This document shows, piece by piece, positions 1-9,831 of a stretch of 64,000 nucleotides of DNA. Below the pieces are notes generated by a model. The model saw only the letters and a program-made list of their open reading frames with translations. It made no database searches and was not told the origin of the DNA. The DNA comes from Actinacidiphila glaucinigra (lineage in GTDB: Bacteria > Actinomycetota > Actinomycetes > Streptomycetales > Streptomycetaceae), in the NCBI RefSeq assembly GCF_900188405.1, contig NZ_FZOF01000001.1, positions 620,001 through 684,000 of the forward strand, in the 5' to 3' direction. The stretch's first letter is position 1, and each line of letters starts with the position of its first letter. The position numbers were made by a program, and so were the translations under genes.

Positions 1-1601
<1,601 letters not shown>

Positions 1602-1609
<8 letters not shown>

Positions 1610-3062
1610 CCCGAAGGGCTTCCTCACCACGCCCCGCGAGACCGCTCCGACCCGCCCGGTCGAGCAGCGCAAGCAGGACTGGAACGAGGTCTACGTTCCC
1701 GGCGGCCTGCTGCCGATCATCTCCAAGCAGGCCGGACGCTGCATGGACTGCGGCATCCCCTTCTGCCACAACGGCTGTCCGCTGGGGAACCTGATCCCCG
1801 AGTGGAACGACTACGCCTACCGCGAGGACTGGAAGGCCGCCAGCGAGCGCCTGCACGCGACCAACAACTTCCCGGAGTTCACCGGTCGCCTCTGCCCGGC
1901 CCCCTGCGAGTCCGCCTGTGTGCTCGGCATCAACCAGCCGGCGGTGACCATCAAGAACGTCGAGGTCACCATCATCGACAGGGCCTGGGACAGCGGGGAC
2001 GTCACCCCGCAGCCCCCGGACCGGCTCTCCGGCAAGACCGTCGCCGTCATCGGCTCCGGCCCGGCGGGTCTGGCCGCCGCCCAGCAGCTGACCCGGGCGG
2101 GCCACACGGTCGCGGTGTACGAGCGGGCCGACCGCATCGGCGGTCTGCTGCGCTACGGCATCCCCGAGTTCAAGATGGAGAAGCGGCACATCAACCGCCG
2201 CATCGAGCAGATGCGCGCGGAGGGCACCAAGTTCCGCACCGGTGTCGAGATCGGCCGCGACATGGACGGCGCCAAGCTGCGCAAGCGCTACGACGCCGTG
2301 GTCATCGCCGCGGGTGCCACCGCGGCGCGCGACCTCCCCGTCGAGGGACGCGAACTGGGCGGCGTCTACCAGGCCATGGAGTACCTCCCGCTGGCGAACA
2401 AGGTGCAGGAGGGCGACTTCGTCGCCCCGCCGGTCTCCGCCGAGGGCAAGCACGTCGTCGTCATCGGCGGCGGCGACACCGGCGCCGACTGCGTCGGCAC
2501 CGCGCACCGCCAGGGCGCGCGCTCGGTCACCCAGCTGGAGATCATGCCGCGGCCGTCGGACGACCGCCCGTCGCACCAGCCGTGGCCGACCATGCCGATG
2601 ACGTACAAGGTCACCTCCGCCCACGAGGAGGGCGGCGAGCGGGTCTACGCCGTCAACACCATGCGGTTCGAGGGCGACGAGGACGGCAACGTCAAGGCGC
2701 TGCACCTCGTCGAGGTCGAGTTCCAGGACGGGAAGTTCGTCCCGCAGCCCGGCACCGAGAAGGTCATCCCGGCCGAACTGGTCACCCTCGCCATGGGCTT
2801 CACCGGCACCGACCAGCGCAACGGCCTGGTCGAGCAGCTCGGCCTGGAGCTCGACGCCCGCGGCAACATCGCCCGCGACAAGGACTTCACCACCAATGTG
2901 GACGGGGTCTTCGTCGCAGGTGACGCGGGCCGCGGCCAGTCGTTGATCGTGTGGGCCATCGCCGAGGGCCGTTCCGCGGCCCGCGCGGTGGACCACTACC
3001 TCACCGGCGCGAGCATCCTGCCTGCCCCGATCCGCCCGACGGATCGCCCGCTGACGGTCTGA
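1602..3062 (+). CDS. gltD: Glutamate synthase small (beta) subunit
   Basis: This 486-residue protein is the NADPH-oxidising, FAD-binding partner of GltB in ammonia assimilation. The N-terminal region carries the cysteine clusters for low-potential [4Fe-4S] centres ([17 protein letters not shown] near residue 47, [12 protein letters not shown] near residue 99). The first Rossmann motif [12 protein letters not shown] near residue 150 binds FAD, a second one, [12 protein letters not shown] near residue 288, binds NADPH, and a closing FAD motif is [13 protein letters not shown] near residue 440. The ATG lies inside the end of gltB (8-bp overlap) with AGG-rich sequence just upstream. Length and motif order are those of a normal GltD. 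Confidence 0.97.
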
Positions 3063-3111
3063 CCACCCGTCACACCTGAGACGTCCCGTACAAGGGCGTA
3101 CGGAACGGAAC

Positions 3112-3149
3112 GCGGCGCCTGCCCTCACCCGACCGGGGGCAGGCGCCGC
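3112..3149. terminator. Bidirectional hairpin terminator after gltD
   Basis: A perfect 13-bp inverted repeat (3112-3124 with 3137-3149, stem GCGGCGCCTGCCC) encloses a 12-base loop. It sits 50 bp after the gltD stop and covers the last codons of the convergent gene ending at 3125, so it can stop transcription from both sides. A smaller repeat, CCGTAC-N6-GTACGG, lies just before it (about 3086-3103). There is no strong T-tract, which is common in high-GC actinomycetes. Confidence 0.7.
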
Positions 3150-3835
3150 ACTGCGATGTCGTCGAACTCCACCCGGGCGTCCTCGGTGTAGGCGCCCACG
3201 GCGCCCCGTGTGTAGGGGCGTTCGGCGTCCGTGTACGCGGTCAGGAAGCGTCCGTCGACCGTGATCGTGAGCGTGCCGCCACGCTGCTCCACCTCGATCC
3301 GGTACCGGTGCCCGGTGGGGAACGGCGCCGGACCGGTGGCCAGGAAGCGCTGGCCGCCCGGGTAGGCCGGATCGCGCTTGCCCAGCTCCCAGCCGTTGGG
3401 CTTGAGGGCGAGGTAGTAGAAGTGCTCCGGGTCGCGGTACGCCCAGACCAGCCACGGCACCTCCCAGGGGTTGGGGCGCGGGGTGCGCAGCTGGCGGAGC
3501 GTCCGGGTGCGCGCCGCGTACGCCATGTCCCCGTACTCCTCGGTGGAGACCACCAGGCCCGCGTGGGTGACGTCCGGCCGGTCCGCCGCGCCCGGAGTGA
3601 GCAGCAGCGACGTGGCGTCCCCGCGGTTGTCGCCGTAGCCGTCGTACACCGAGAGCCAGGGTCCGTGCACCGTGCCGTCCGTCCAGCCGGGCCCGGCGCT
3701 CGCGCGGTCCTGGCAGGCGTACACCACCGCGCCCAGCACCAGCAGCAGGGCGAGCACCAGCCCGGCGGACCGCGGGCCCCTCCGCCGCGGGGGGCGCAGG
3801 GGCCTGGGCGCGGAGGGGCTCAGGGCGGTGGTCAT
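3125..3835 (-). CDS. Membrane-anchored jelly-roll (concanavalin-like) extracellular protein
   Basis: The 236-residue product has a basic N-terminus, one hydrophobic segment (about residues 22-40, AGLVLALLLVLGAVVYAC) and an extracytoplasmic remainder rich in beta-strand sequence (WLVWAYRDPEHFYYLALKP; YRIEVEQRGGTLTITVDG; VGAYTEDARVEFDDIAVR). That pattern resembles DUF1080/LamG-type glycan-binding or glycan-cleaving sandwiches. The family assignment is by resemblance only. A Cys directly follows the hydrophobic segment, but the lipobox is poor. The ATG overlaps the wecB stop (ATGA at 3835-3832), so it is the last gene of the polysaccharide operon and probably acts on or binds the polymer at the cell surface. 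The upstream continuation of the frame inside wecB is a shadow. Confidence 0.8.
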   Translation of the reverse strand: MTTALSPSAPRPLRPPRRRGPRSAGLVLALLLVLGAVVYACQDRASAGPGWTDGTVHGPWLSVYDGYGDNRGDATSLLLTPGAADRPDVTHAGLVVSTEEYGDMAYAARTRTLRQLRTPRPNPWEVPWLVWAYRDPEHFYYLALKPNGWELGKRDPAYPGGQRFLATGPAPFPTGHRYRIEVEQRGGTLTITVDGRFLTAYTDAERPYTRGAVGAYTEDARVEFDDIAVRRLPPVG

Positions 3836-5034
3836 GCCGCGGGGGAGGGCTCCGGGGCGCGCGGCGGCCGGACCGCGGAGGAGAGGCCCGTGGGCACGTC
3901 CTCCCCGAAGTCCTCGGCGAGCTGGGCGAGCACGCGTTCGGCAGCCCGTCCGTCGCCGAAGGGATTGCCCGCGGTCGCCATCCGGTGGTACTCGGCGGGG
4001 TCGTCCAGCAGCCGGCCCGCGGCCGCCAGGATCGCCTCGGGATCGGTGCCGATCAGCCGGGCGGCGCCCGCTTCCACGGCCTCCGGCCGCTCGGTGGTCG
4101 TACGCAGCACCAGCGTGGGCTTGCCGAGGCTGGGCGCCTCCTCCTGGATGCCGCCGGAGTCGGTGAGGACGAGGTCGCAGTCGGCGAGGGTGGCGGCGAA
4201 GTCGGGGTAGCCCAGCGGCTCGACGACGTGGACGGCGTGGTGGCCGGTCAGTTCGGGCAGCAGCGCGTCGCGCACGGCGGGGCTCTTGTGCAGCGGCAGC
4301 AGGATCTCCACGTCCCCGCGCTGGCCGAGCCGGCGCAGCGCGCGGCCCATGGCGCGCATCCGCTCGCCCTGGTTCTCCCGGCGGTGCAGGGTGAGCAGCA
4401 CCCGGCGGCGGCCGCTGCCGGGGAACGCGCTGCGGCCGACGCCCTCCCCGAGCACCCACAGCAGATTGTCGACGACCGTGTTGCCGGTGGTGAACACCTG
4501 GGTGTCGGGGGTGCCCTCGGCGCGCAGGTGGGTGGCGGCCCGCGGGGTGGGCGCGAAGTGCCAGCGGGCGATCCGCCCGATCAGCCGGCGGTTGAGCTCC
4601 TCGGGGAAGGGGTTGTCGAGGACGCCGGTGCGCAGGCCCGCCTCGACGTGGGCGACCGGGACCCGTTCGTAGAAGGCCGCCAGCGCCCCGGTCAGCGCGG
4701 TCGTGGTGTCGCCCTGGACGATCACCAGGTCCGGGCGGTCGTTCCGGATGACCTCTCCGAGTCCCTCCACCAGACGCGCGGTCAGCTCCGAGAGCTGCTG
4801 GCGCTCGCGCATCACGTCGAGCCCGGCCTTGGCGGGAACCTGGAGCAGCTCCAGCATCTGGTGGAGCATCTCGCGGTGCTGCCCGGTGGTGACCACGACC
4901 GGCTCGAACAGCCGCGAGGCCGCCATGGCACGCGCCACGGGGGCCAGTTTGATCACTTCGGGCCGGGTGCCGAGGACGAGCATCGCACGGATGGTTCCCG
5001 GCACTTCGGGCAGTTCGACTGGGTAAGCGGACAT
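3832..5034 (-). CDS. wecB: UDP-N-acetylglucosamine 2-epimerase (non-hydrolysing)
   Basis: The 400-residue enzyme interconverts UDP-GlcNAc and UDP-ManNAc in the cytoplasm. Family signatures are VLGTRPEVIKLAP (about residues 20-32), VIVQGDTTTALTGALAA, HVEAGLRTG and the C-terminal SGGIQEEAPSLGKP loop followed by LRTTTERPEAVEAGA. Length is typical. A GGGGGG-type ribosome binding site precedes the ATG. The gene is third in a leftward operon behind a membrane GT2 synthase (52-bp gap) and overlaps the jelly-roll gene by 4 bp. No UDP-ManNAc dehydrogenase (wecC) is nearby, so the expected product for this locus is UDP-ManNAc rather than the uronic acid. The symbol is by family. Confidence 0.93.
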   Translation of the reverse strand: MSAYPVELPEVPGTIRAMLVLGTRPEVIKLAPVARAMAASRLFEPVVVTTGQHREMLHQMLELLQVPAKAGLDVMRERQQLSELTARLVEGLGEVIRNDRPDLVIVQGDTTTALTGALAAFYERVPVAHVEAGLRTGVLDNPFPEELNRRLIGRIARWHFAPTPRAATHLRAEGTPDTQVFTTGNTVVDNLLWVLGEGVGRSAFPGSGRRRVLLTLHRRENQGERMRAMGRALRRLGQRGDVEILLPLHKSPAVRDALLPELTGHHAVHVVEPLGYPDFAATLADCDLVLTDSGGIQEEAPSLGKPTLVLRTTTERPEAVEAGAARLIGTDPEAILAAAGRLLDDPAEYHRMATAGNPFGDGRAAERVLAQLAEDFGEDVPTGLSSAVRPPRAPEPSPAA

Positions 5035-5086
5035 GGTTCCCCCCTGGGACGGTGGTGCTGGTGTGCGGTGAGAGAAGTGTGGGCCG

Positions 5087-6331
5087 TCAGGTGCGCCCGG
5101 TCTTCAGCCAGGTGCGCTTGCCGGTGGCCATCCGCCACAGACCCCACCAGCCGGCGGCGAACCAGATGTAGCCGTAGAGGATGAAGGCGTGCGCCACCAG
5201 GACGGAGCGCACCAGCCCGAGCGTGCGCTCGCGCTTGGCGTAGACGAAGCCGTAGACGTAGGCCGCGGTGAAGGAGAGCAGGTACGGGCCGAGCAGCCAC
5301 ATCGGCGACACGAGCGGCCGGCCCTGCTGGAACGAGGCGAGGACGGTGCCCGCGACGGCGACCAGGAAGGAGAGCGGCAGCAGCGAGGTGAGCAGGATCA
5401 GCACCGGGCTGGACAGGTGGTAGAGCAGGTCCAGGGCCGGGCGGGTGGCGACCTCGCGCAGGATCAGCGGGACCAGGTTGGCCGACTGCAGGTGCCCCTG
5501 GAACCAGCGGGAGCGCTGCCGCACCAGGCGCCGTACGTCGAGCACGGCCTGCTGGGACACGGCGGCGGTGGTGCAGTACTGGTTGCGCCAGCCGCGGGCG
5601 ATGAGCCGGACCCCGAGGTCGAGGTCCTCGGTCAGGCTGTCGCTCCAGGGGCCGTCGCCGCCGAGGGTGTCGAGCGCGGACAGCCGCATGAACTGCCCGT
5701 TGCCGCCCATCCCGACGCTGCCCAGGAAGCGCCGGGCGCTCTGGAAGACGTCGCCGTAGACGACGAACTCCATGTCCTGCAGCCGGGCCAGCAGTCCCAG
5801 GTGACGGTTGTACATGCGGACGCCGATCTGGACGGCGCCGGTCGACGGGTCGTCGAAGCAGGGGTCGACGGCCTGGATGGTGTGCGGGTCGAGCCGGCCG
5901 TCGGCGTCGACGACGCAGATGACGACGTCCTCGGGGGCGCGGTGGCCGAGCAGCCCGGCGGCCCGCAGATGGCGCACACCCGCGTTGAGCGCCGCGCCCT
6001 TGCCGCGCCGGGCGTCGGGGAGGCGGCGCTGGTAGAGCCAGACCCGTGAACTGTCGGCGGCCCGGGCGACCTCGGCCGTACGGTCGTCGGAGGCGTCGTC
6101 GATGACCAGTGCCACGAAGCTGTCGGCGGGCAGCGAGGTGATCCGGGCCAGGCTCTCGGCGAGGACCTTCTCCTCGTTGAGGCAGGCGAGCAGGAAGACG
6201 TAGAAGCGCTGCCGTCCCGGCCGGCGGACCCGGCGGATGTGCCGCCGGGAGAGCAGGAACAGCGTGGTGTTGTAGGTCCCGGCCAGCACGATCAGGGCGG
6301 TCGCGGCCCACAACGCGAACTGGCCGGTCAT
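5087..6331 (-). CDS. Processive family-2 glycosyltransferase (polysaccharide synthase)
   Basis: The 414-residue membrane protein has one N-terminal TM (residues 5-27), a cytosolic GT-A domain and three C-terminal hydrophobic segments (about 305-333, 343-365, 376-400), the topology of NodC/hyaluronan-synthase/PgaC-like enzymes. All four processive-synthase motifs are visible: the nucleotide-binding Asp in VIDDASDD (residues 77-83), DAD at 142-144, the catalytic-base region TEDLDLG at 234-240, and QRSRW (QxxRW) at 272-276. It should polymerise a nucleotide sugar and help translocate the chain. Its operon partner makes UDP-ManNAc, which suggests the donor; that is inference. The ATG at 6331 overlaps the preceding small gene by 4 bp (ATGA). 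The much longer open frame upstream of it is non-coding. Confidence 0.92.
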   Translation of the reverse strand: MTGQFALWAATALIVLAGTYNTTLFLLSRRHIRRVRRPGRQRFYVFLLACLNEEKVLAESLARITSLPADSFVALVIDDASDDRTAEVARAADSSRVWLYQRRLPDARRGKGAALNAGVRHLRAAGLLGHRAPEDVVICVVDADGRLDPHTIQAVDPCFDDPSTGAVQIGVRMYNRHLGLLARLQDMEFVVYGDVFQSARRFLGSVGMGGNGQFMRLSALDTLGGDGPWSDSLTEDLDLGVRLIARGWRNQYCTTAAVSQQAVLDVRRLVRQRSRWFQGHLQSANLVPLILREVATRPALDLLYHLSSPVLILLTSLLPLSFLVAVAGTVLASFQQGRPLVSPMWLLGPYLLSFTAAYVYGFVYAKRERTLGLVRSVLVAHAFILYGYIWFAAGWWGLWRMATGKRTWLKTGRT

Positions 6332-6555
6332 GACCCGCCCCCGGTGGGGCGGCCGGCCGCCGCCGCACGGGCCGAGGGCCGGCGGAGCCAGAGTCTCGCC
6401 GCTATCAGACCGAATGCGATCAAGCAATACAGCAGGAAGCCCATTCCTGCCGCTATTTGTAAACCCCTGGCGAACGGAATGCCAGGGACAGTTCTCGAAG
6501 CCGTGGCCATGCCGGCCAGCGGCAGCATTGTGCCCAGTGCGGGCCTTCCGTACAT
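6328..6555 (-). CDS. Small single-pass membrane protein heading the polysaccharide operon
   Basis: A 75-residue product with one long hydrophobic segment (about residues 33-53, LQIAAGMGFLLYCLIAFGLI) followed by a basic, Ala/Gly-rich tail. A strong GGGGGGA ribosome binding site lies 8 bases before the ATG, and the stop overlaps the start of the glycosyltransferase gene (ATGA), which argues strongly that it is real and co-translated. I do not recognise a family. By position it may be a small accessory subunit of the synthase, as small membrane partners are known for other exopolysaccharide synthases; that is inference only. Confidence 0.72.
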   Translation of the reverse strand: MYGRPALGTMLPLAGMATASRTVPGIPFARGLQIAAGMGFLLYCLIAFGLIAARLWLRRPSARAAAAGRPTGGGS

Positions 6556-6860
6556 GAGTGAGTCCCCCCAATGTGTTCCGGTGCGAAAGGCCGTCCGGAA
6601 CTCCAGGGCAGGAAGTTAGCAGATACTTTTTGATGATCATCGTTCCCCGCGTGGAGCGTGGGGTGGCCTGCGGGGCGTGCGCCGTATCGCCGCAGCTCGG
6701 GGGCGTGCGCCGAAAGAGAAATTCACCCTTCCGAGGGCTTCGGTTTCCATCATGGAATGGATAATCGAACGAGATGCGAATCCGATGATCGTGTTGACAG
6801 CGGGCATTGCCGCTCTGAACAATCGGCGACCTGTTCCGTACTGGTGCATTGGGGGGAAAC
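6556..6860. other. Divergent intergenic region of the polysaccharide locus
   Basis: This 305-bp non-coding stretch separates the leftward synthase operon from the rightward deacetylase/glycosidase pair. It is clearly more AT-rich than its surroundings (for example 6611-6640 and 6755-6800), as expected for back-to-back promoters. I see a good rightward promoter at 6794-6823 and no convincing leftward one; a leftward start most likely lies between 6560 and 6640. Short ORFs crossing it are not credible. Confidence 0.6.
6794..6823 (+). promoter_or_regulatory. Candidate promoter for the DUF2334/GH113 pair
   Basis: A perfect -35 box TTGACA (6794-6799) is followed after 18 bases by AACAAT (6818-6823), 4 of 6 matches to the -10 consensus. 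Transcription would start near 6830, giving a roughly 30-base leader that contains GGGGGGAAAC just before the ATG at 6861. Confidence 0.5.
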
Positions 6861-8732
6861 ATGCAATCCCGCATCGGGAGGTCCGGGAAGTCCCGGGTCT
6901 CCGTCATCGTCATGCTCATCGCGGCCCTGCTGGGGGCCGTATTCCTGTCCGCCCCGGCGGGCGGCGCCGCCGAGCGCGGCCCGGCCGGCAAGGGCGACCA
7001 CCGCCACCGCGGCGAGCTCCCGGGCGGCCGCGCGGGCCTCGGCAAGGTCGACTTCTCCGGCTGGGCCAAGGCCCAGCGCGCCGCCGACCGCGACCGGCGC
7101 GCCAAGACCCCGGTCCGCGGCGGAGGACAGCCGCCACGGGCCGGCCGCGACCTGGCCGGCGCGCGCGCCCCGCTGGCAGCCGGGTCCGCGCGGGCCGCGG
7201 CGGCCGCCGACGCGGGCACCGCCGCGCTCGTCCTGTACGACACCGCCGGCCCCTACGGGCACCTCGGCGAGCTGTACGCCATGGCCACCGCCAACCTCGC
7301 CGGCCACTTCGGGAACGTGACCGCCAAGCCCGTCTCGCAGTACACCGCGGGCATGGTCGACCAGTACACGGCCACCTACTACATCGGCTCCACCTACTAC
7401 GGCGGGAGCATCCCGGACGCCGTCCCCGCCGCCTTCTACCAGGACGTGGTCGCCACCACGCGCCCGGTGACCTGGCTCGCCGACAACATCTGGTCGCTGG
7501 CGAACGCGACGGGCGTCGCCCAGTTCCAGAACAAGTACGGCTGGGACCCCACCGCGTCGTACTTCGAGGCGAACGGCAGCGTCGGCACCGTCACGCAGGT
7601 GACGTACAAGGACCAGACCCTCACCCGGAAGGTCCCGGCCGGCCAGGACGGCGGCGTGCTGCGGCCCGCCGTCATGACGGGGCCCGGCTACCCGGCGGTG
7701 ACACAGCTGGCCACCGCCCGCGACACCAGCACGGGCACCGACTTCCCGTGGGCGGTGCGCTCGGGCAACCTCACCTACGTCGGTGAGATCCCCTTCGCCT
7801 ACGTCTCCGAGAGCGACCGGATCATCGCCTTCCAGGATCTGCTCTTCGACTCCCTCGCCCCCGGCACCGCCGAGCGGCACCGGGCCATGATGCGGCTGGA
7901 GGACATCAGCCCCAACTCCGACCCCGCGGAGCTGCGGGCCATCGCCGACTACCTCGCCGCGGAGCAGATCCCCTACGGCATCAACGTCATCCCCGTCTAC
8001 ACCGACCCCAAGGGCACGTACAACAACGGTCGGCCGCAGACCGTCACCCTGGTGCAGCGTCCGCAACTGGTCGCCACCCTCAAGTACATGCTCCAGCACG
8101 GCGCCGTGCTGATGAACCACGGCTACACCCACCAGCACGGGAACACCGCCAACCCCTACAACGGCGTCACCGGTGACGACTTCGAGTTCTACCGGGCCCA
8201 CGTCGACGCCTCCGACAACGTGGTCTACGACGGCCCGGTCACCGGGGACTCCGCCCTGTGGGCGCAGACCCGGGTCACCCTGGGCCTGACCCAGTTCGCC
8301 CTGGCGGGCCTGCCGGTGCCCAGGCTGTGGACCACCCCGCACTACGCGGCCTCCGCCACCGACTACAAGGTCTTCGCCCAGAACTACACCGCGCGCCTTG
8401 AGCGTTCGCTGTACTTCTCCGGCACCCTCGGCGGCAGCACGGCCGAGCCCAACCGCTTTATCGGGCAGTTCTTCCCGTACGTCGTCAAGGACGTGTACGG
8501 CACCAAGGTGCTGCCCGAGAACATCGGCAACTACGAGCCGGAGGCCTACAACAACCACCCGGCGCGCCTGCCGGCCGACCTGATCGCCTCGGCCAAGGCG
8601 AACCTCGCCGTCCGCGACGGCTACGCCAGCTTCTTCTATCACCCCTACTACCCGGTCCAGCCGCTCAAGGAGACGGTCGAGGGCATCCGCGCCCTGGGCT
8701 ACACCTTCGTCAGCCCCGCGACCGCCGGATGA
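6861..8732 (+). CDS. Secreted DUF2334 polysaccharide-deacetylase-like protein
   Basis: The 623-residue protein begins with a Sec-type signal (basic start, hydrophobic residues 14-30, Ala-rich cleavage region near 35). A middle region (about 120-300) looks like an alpha/beta domain. The C-terminal half is DUF2334, a relative of NodB carbohydrate deacetylases: MRLEDISP with Asp348 as the likely metal ligand, NHGYTHQHG with His420 and His424, a WTTPHYAAS motif and a terminal FFYHPYYP. The expected role is metal-dependent removal of N-acetyl groups from an extracellular glycan. I chose ATG 6861 because GGGGGGAAAC sits directly upstream; a TTG 12 bases earlier is in frame but overlaps that site. 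Its stop overlaps the next start (ATGA, 8729-8732). Confidence 0.88.
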   Translation: MQSRIGRSGKSRVSVIVMLIAALLGAVFLSAPAGGAAERGPAGKGDHRHRGELPGGRAGLGKVDFSGWAKAQRAADRDRRAKTPVRGGGQPPRAGRDLAGARAPLAAGSARAAAAADAGTAALVLYDTAGPYGHLGELYAMATANLAGHFGNVTAKPVSQYTAGMVDQYTATYYIGSTYYGGSIPDAVPAAFYQDVVATTRPVTWLADNIWSLANATGVAQFQNKYGWDPTASYFEANGSVGTVTQVTYKDQTLTRKVPAGQDGGVLRPAVMTGPGYPAVTQLATARDTSTGTDFPWAVRSGNLTYVGEIPFAYVSESDRIIAFQDLLFDSLAPGTAERHRAMMRLEDISPNSDPAELRAIADYLAAEQIPYGINVIPVYTDPKGTYNNGRPQTVTLVQRPQLVATLKYMLQHGAVLMNHGYTHQHGNTANPYNGVTGDDFEFYRAHVDASDNVVYDGPVTGDSALWAQTRVTLGLTQFALAGLPVPRLWTTPHYAASATDYKVFAQNYTARLERSLYFSGTLGGSTAEPNRFIGQFFPYVVKDVYGTKVLPENIGNYEPEAYNNHPARLPADLIASAKANLAVRDGYASFFYHPYYPVQPLKETVEGIRALGYTFVSPATAG

Positions 8733-9793
8733 CCCTGTTCAGGAGGACCGCCGCCGCGACCGTCGCGGCGGCGGTCCTCGCCCTCACCGCCGGCTGCACC
8801 ACCGTCGGCGCCAGGCCCGCGGACCGTTCCGACGGCCGGCCGCTCGAGCGCCCCGGGGATGCCGCGGACGACCGCGTCCGCGGCATCGCGCTGCCCTCCT
8901 GGGCCGCGGACGACTACGACAGCCCCGCGGCCGGGCGCTATCTGCGCGGCATCGCCGCCACCGGCGCGCGGTGGGTGTCCTTCACCCCCACCTGGTACCA
9001 GTCCGGGGTCCACGACTCCTCGATGCGCACCACCGGGGAGACCGCGAGCGACGCGAGCCTGCGGCGGATCGTCCGCGAAGCGCACGCCGCCGGCCTGAAG
9101 GTGCTGCTGAAGCCGCACGTCGACCTCACCGGCGGCGGCGACCGGGCCGGCATCACGCCCGACGACCCCGACGCGTGGTTCGCCTCGTACACCCGCTTCA
9201 TCACCCACTACGCGGAACTGGCGGGCTCGCTCGGCGTCGAGCGGTTCTCCATCGGCACCGAACTGGCCGGCACCTCGCGGGACGGCGGGCGCTGGGCGGC
9301 GGTGATCCGCGCCGTCCGGGAGGCCTACGACGGTCCGCTGGTCTACGCCGCCAACTACGACGAGTACGAGCACGTCCCCTTCTGGGGCGCCCTCGACCTG
9401 ATCGGCGTCGACGCCTACTGGCCGCTGGCCGACCGCCCCACCACCGACGCCCGTCGGCTGCGCGACGCCTGGCGGCCCGTCATCCGGGAGCTGGCCGGCT
9501 ACTCCGCGCGGCACCACCGCCGCGTGCTGTTCACCGAGGCCGGCTACGTCAGCCAGCGCGGGGCGACCACGGCCCCGTACTCCTGGACCGTCAGCCGGCA
9601 GCCGGGGGAGGCCGAACAGGCCGCCGCCTACGAGGCGCTGCTCGCCGCCCTGGACGGGGAGCGCTGGTGGGCCGGGGTGTGCTGGTGGATGTGGGACGAC
9701 TGGCCGGGCAGCGGGGAGACCCCGGCCCGGCTCGCGTACAGCCCGCACGGCAAACCCGCGGAGGAGGTACTGCGCCGCTGGTGGCGCACATGA
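8729..9793 (+). CDS. GH113-like TIM-barrel glycoside hydrolase, lipoprotein
   Basis: The 354-residue protein has a lipoprotein signal with lipobox LTAGC (Cys23), so it should be anchored outside the membrane. The barrel matches the GH113/mannanase-like group: strands and loops FTPTWYQS (85-92), LLKPHVDLTGG (126-136), FSIGTELAG with Glu178 as likely acid/base, LIGVDAYWPL (224-233) and LFTEAGY with Glu270 as likely nucleophile. Characterised GH113 enzymes are beta-1,4-mannanases, which makes a manno-configured polymer an attractive substrate here; that step is inference. It is translationally coupled to the deacetylase-like gene upstream and faces the synthase/epimerase operon. Confidence 0.82.
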   Translation: MTLFRRTAAATVAAAVLALTAGCTTVGARPADRSDGRPLERPGDAADDRVRGIALPSWAADDYDSPAAGRYLRGIAATGARWVSFTPTWYQSGVHDSSMRTTGETASDASLRRIVREAHAAGLKVLLKPHVDLTGGGDRAGITPDDPDAWFASYTRFITHYAELAGSLGVERFSIGTELAGTSRDGGRWAAVIRAVREAYDGPLVYAANYDEYEHVPFWGALDLIGVDAYWPLADRPTTDARRLRDAWRPVIRELAGYSARHHRRVLFTEAGYVSQRGATTAPYSWTVSRQPGEAEQAAAYEALLAALDGERWWAGVCWWMWDDWPGSGETPARLAYSPHGKPAEEVLRRWWRT

Positions 9794-9831
9794 GCGTGAC
9801 AATTCAGGCTAAACGCTGACATTGTGTCGTC

